A stretch of DNA of 17,067 nucleotides, taken from positions 1 through 17,067 of the forward strand of contig WTGE01000458.1 in assembly GCA_011525445.1 (NCBI GenBank). Direction: 5' to 3'. Below are positions 14,784 through 17,067 of this stretch, one piece after another. The position numbers and the translations under genes were made by a program. The first letter of the stretch is position 1. Every line of letters begins with the position of its first letter. This DNA is from Synechococcus sp. CO36386bin_37. Its GTDB lineage: Bacteria; Cyanobacteriota; Cyanobacteriia; PCC-6307; Cyanobiaceae. The notes under the pieces were generated by a model. It made no database searches, was not told the DNA's origin, and saw only the letters and a list, made by a program, of their open reading frames with translations.

Positions 14784-15545
14784 GTGGCCATTCCTCTGTT
14801 GCAGTACGCACCCATTACCCAAAATTCACGGGTAGCCGCGCTTCGAGTCGCATCCGATGAAGTTCCACGGGCGAACTCCATGGATATCGCCATGGATCCC
14901 GAGAATTTGCGCACGGTGATCGAAGGTGCCTACAGGCAGATTTATTTCCATGCGTTCAAGTCAGACCGCGACGTCAACCTCGAGTCCCAGCTGAGGGACG
15001 GCCAGATCACGGTCCGAGATTTCGTTCGTGGACTCTGCCTTTCGGACACGTTCCAAAGAAGCTTCTACGGCATGAACAGCAACTACAAGGTGGTTCGCCA
15101 TCTTGTGGAGAAGCTGCTCGGTCGCAAAACCAGTGGCAAATCTGAAGAAATTGCCTGGTCAATCCTGATCGCAACCAAAGGAGTTGTCGGGATGGTTGAC
15201 GCACTCCTCGATAGTGAGGAATACCTTGATGCCTTTGGCTATGACACGGTGCCCTATCAGCGCAACAGGGTGCTTCCAGGACGGGACTTAGGCGACACAC
15301 CTTTCAACATCACCAGTCCTAGGTACGACGAGTACTACCGCGGAATCCTTGGATTCCCTCAATTCGTTTACACAGGTGGTCCTGGCAAGTCTCTTCCAGC
15401 CCGCGCCAAGATCAAGCGCGGAGGGTCTCCGGAGGACTACCTTCCTTGGGTACGCGGACTCGCAAGTGCGCGCGGAGCTGCACCAAGCGGATCCGCCGAC
15501 ATTGATTACCTGTCCAAGGTCCCCTATCGCAGCATCGGTCGCTGA
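14784..15545 (+). CDS. cpcG: phycobilisome rod-core linker CpcG
   Basis: The 253-aa protein begins MAIPLLQYAPITQNSRV, the classic CpcG N-terminus, from a GTG at 14784-14786. The PBS linker domain covers about residues 40-165, with YRQIYFHAF, LRDGQITVRDFVRGLCLSDTFQRSFYG, VRHLVEKLLGR and LLDSEEYLDAFGYDTVPYQRNRVLPGR. CpcG joins phycocyanin rods to the allophycocyanin core. The C-terminus (DIDYLSKVPYRSIGR) is soluble without a hydrophobic helix, so this is the rod-core type rather than the membrane-anchored CpcL form. No other rod or core genes are adjacent. A strong intrinsic terminator follows directly. Confidence 0.93.
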   Translation: MAIPLLQYAPITQNSRVAALRVASDEVPRANSMDIAMDPENLRTVIEGAYRQIYFHAFKSDRDVNLESQLRDGQITVRDFVRGLCLSDTFQRSFYGMNSNYKVVRHLVEKLLGRKTSGKSEEIAWSILIATKGVVGMVDALLDSEEYLDAFGYDTVPYQRNRVLPGRDLGDTPFNITSPRYDEYYRGILGFPQFVYTGGPGKSLPARAKIKRGGSPEDYLPWVRGLASARGAAPSGSADIDYLSKVPYRSIGR

Positions 15546-15567
15546 AAAAATCGAGCATTTTCAAACG

Positions 15568-15597
15568 AAAAAAGGGGGCTGGATGCCCCCTTTTTTT
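15568..15597 (+). terminator. intrinsic terminator after cpcG
   Basis: A 6-bp GC stem, GGGGGC (15574-15579) and GCCCCC (15585-15590), with a five-base loop is preceded by A6 and followed by T7. The A and T runs extend the stem and make it able to act on both strands. It lies 23 bases after the cpcG stop. Confidence 0.92.
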
Positions 15598-15740
15598 GTG
15601 TGCTCAGCTGCGGCTGACTGCCCGCTCGGGCCAACTCGATCACTGACCGGAGTCAGAAGATGCTGACCACAGCAAATAAAAACGTCTGAAAATTGGAAGT
15701 TGGCTGCAAACTGATCCCGAAGAAACTCGGTTGGTTGTCC

Positions 15741-16826
15741 GTGACGCAAGCCCTCTCATCTCTAGCTCGTCTGACGCTGCGTCAGCTTCGCCAGTTGGCC
15801 AGTGATCTGGGGGTGACCCTCTACAGCCGCAAGAGCAAGGAAGCTCTCGTCAACGCCATTGCGGAGCGTCAGGATCGACGCGGTGGAGACCTCAAAGCCA
15901 TCGAGGCTGAACTCCATGCACCGCCCGTTTCCGAGGCAACAACCCGTGTGGTCTTCCTACCCCGGGATCCTCAGTGGGCCTATGTGTTCTGGGAGATTTC
16001 AGAGAGCGATCGACAGCAAGCCCAAACAGAGGGTGCTTCTTTCCTGTGTTTACGTCTCGCCGATGTCACCGGACTCGAGAACGGTTCCGCACACCCACAC
16101 ACATTGCAGGAGGTCCCTGTCGACAGTCACAGCACTGAATGGTATCTGCCAGTACCTCTTTGCGATCGTGATTACAGAGTGGAGCTCGGATACAAGTCAG
16201 ACAACAAATGGATCTCCCTGGCCTTCTCCTCTGTTGCCAGAGTTCCAGCGCTTCACCCCAGTGATCAGATCCTGGATCAATTCGTTCCATTCAGTTTGGA
16301 CGCCACCCCCGCAACAGCCCCTGTAGTTCCCACTCCGACACCTAGCGCCGATCCAGATCCCACTGACAGCAAACTTCATGAGCGCCTCTATCAGAGCGCA
16401 ACAACTCACTTCCGCAGTCGCAGGGTAGGTTCCGAGATCCTCCATGAGGAAGTTCCCATCGATTCCGACCAGAGGGGCCTCAATGATTCAGGTATCGGAC
16501 TCTGGGCCAGTGGACGCAATGAATCTGGACTGGGTGGAGTTGCTCCCCGCCAACGCTCCTTCTGGCTTGTTGCTGATGCTGAGTTGATTGTTTACGGCGC
16601 AACAGACCCGTCGGCACGTCTCACCATTGGTCAGGAAGATGTGCCGCTTTCCAGTGATGGCACCTTCCGTATTCAAGTTCCTTTCCGAGATGGAGAGCAG
16701 ATCTATGCCATCGAAGCTACCGCTGCAGATGGCGAGCAGAAGCGCAACATCACTCTCAATTTCGAGCGCGGAACACCAGAGGATAACAGCAACCCCGCGA
16801 GCGAAGCTCGTGCTGAGTGGTTCTGA
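15741..16826 (+). CDS. Rho_N plus DUF4912 domain protein
   Basis: From the GTG at 15741 the product is 361 aa, starting VTQALSSLARLTLRQLRQLASDLGV. An in-frame TTG at 15693 would add 16 residues. Residues about 7-45 form a Rho-termination-factor N-terminal/SAP-like helical motif (LRQLRQLASDLGVTLYSRKSKEALVNAI). A DUF4912 region follows with VVFLPRDPQWAYVFWEIS and YLPVPLCDRDYRVELGY. A Pro/Thr/Asp linker (about 200-225) leads to a second beta-rich unit (FWLVADAELIVYGATDPSARLTIGQEDVPLSSDGTFRIQVPF). The combination is known in cyanobacteria but its role is not established; nucleic-acid binding by the N-terminus is inferred. It sits after the cpcG terminator in its own unit. Confidence 0.85.
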   Translation: MTQALSSLARLTLRQLRQLASDLGVTLYSRKSKEALVNAIAERQDRRGGDLKAIEAELHAPPVSEATTRVVFLPRDPQWAYVFWEISESDRQQAQTEGASFLCLRLADVTGLENGSAHPHTLQEVPVDSHSTEWYLPVPLCDRDYRVELGYKSDNKWISLAFSSVARVPALHPSDQILDQFVPFSLDATPATAPVVPTPTPSADPDPTDSKLHERLYQSATTHFRSRRVGSEILHEEVPIDSDQRGLNDSGIGLWASGRNESGLGGVAPRQRSFWLVADAELIVYGATDPSARLTIGQEDVPLSSDGTFRIQVPFRDGEQIYAIEATAADGEQKRNITLNFERGTPEDNSNPASEARAEWF

Positions 16827-16840
16827 ATCTGAACTCCTCG

Positions 16841-17011
16841 ATGTTGCGCTGGTTTGTTGCGATCACACCTTTAGCGGGTGCCATGGCCTTCCCAATCCTG
16901 GTCCCGATCACCATGGCCAAAATGGGGATCGGGGCAGGAGTTGCCGTTGCCCTTGTATTGAGCACACTTTGGTTCATTGCCATGTTGCGGACTTCCGAAA
17001 TGCCGCATTGA
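16841..17011 (+). CDS. small two-helix membrane protein, unknown function (56 aa)
   Basis: The ATG at 16841-16843, 14 bases past the DUF4912 stop, gives 56 residues beginning MLRWFVAITPLAGAMAF. A GTG at 16817 overlapping the previous gene is an alternative. Two hydrophobic segments are clear at about 4-24 and 31-50, with a short AKMG turn. The C-terminus is polar (MLRTSEMPH). The helices, good ORF placement and same-strand spacing suggest a real gene cotranscribed with the DUF4912 gene. No function can be assigned. Confidence 0.7.
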   Translation: MLRWFVAITPLAGAMAFPILVPITMAKMGIGAGVAVALVLSTLWFIAMLRTSEMPH

Positions 17012-17067
17012 GCGTGGAACACTCCTCTTGAGTCGGACACACGCCGTTTGAATGTATCGTTACAAAC
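17012..17067. other. right-hand edge, no gene visible
   Basis: The last 56 bases follow the small membrane protein. I see no ORF start with support and no terminator; the next gene lies beyond the window. Confidence 0.5.

Noticed and set aside
1..17067. Mobile element, prophage, CRISPR, tRNA or toxin-antitoxin content
   Set aside because: No transposase, integrase, spaced repeats, cloverleaf sequence or toxin-like pair was seen; all larger ORFs belong to core cyanobacterial families.

Overview
The window looks like chromosome from a phycobilisome-containing marine Synechococcus (picocyanobacterium). The evidence is a CpcG-type rod-core linker next to a CpcS/CpeS-type bilin lyase, ferredoxin:thioredoxin reductase joined to a SufR-controlled suf cluster, cyanobacterial families such as DUF3747 and the Rho_N/DUF4912 protein, very short intergenic gaps, and moderate GC. 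The linker and lyase argue against most Prochlorococcus. I see no insertion sequence, phage gene, tRNA, rRNA or CRISPR array. This is ordinary core genome with some interesting local arrangements.

Layout, left to right. Bases 1-420 (+) are the C-terminal end of a ComM/YifB-type Mg-chelatase-like protein. A minus-strand block follows, in transcription order: peptide deformylase (TTG start), a small membrane protein, a secreted DUF3747 protein, ribosomal protein S21 (rpsU, 56 aa) and a probable 48-aa protein. Divergent from deformylase is an S9-family prolyl oligopeptidase-type hydrolase (+). Its 3' end overlaps a minus-strand pair, mtnA followed by a FucA-type class II aldolase. That pair fits salvage of 5-methylthioribose or 5-deoxyribose phosphates (a DHAP-shunt-like route). 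A DUF1543 protein (-) and a SAM methyltransferase (+) then diverge from a very compressed start region.

The centre, about 7.6-13.6 kb, is the iron-sulfur assembly locus. ftrC, sufB, sufC, sufD and sufS run leftward with overlapping or near-overlapping ends, and sufR runs rightward. SufR carries the exact Cx12Cx13Cx14C cluster-binding pattern. In the 276-bp control region, a perfect 7+7 inverted repeat with a 6-base spacer lies between plausible -35 and -10 boxes of the ftrC-suf transcript. This is a strong candidate for the SufR operator.

To the right, sufR is followed almost without gap by an unknown 143-aa protein and then, by an ATGA overlap, a CpcS/CpeS lyase. cpcG follows and ends at a strong intrinsic terminator. 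The right end has a Rho_N plus DUF4912 protein and a small two-helix membrane protein.

No wholly new system is obvious. The best leads are the suf control region, the linkage of ftrC and a bilin lyase to suf regulation, the mtnA-aldolase pair, an AT-rich stretch inside sufB, and small unannotated ORFs.
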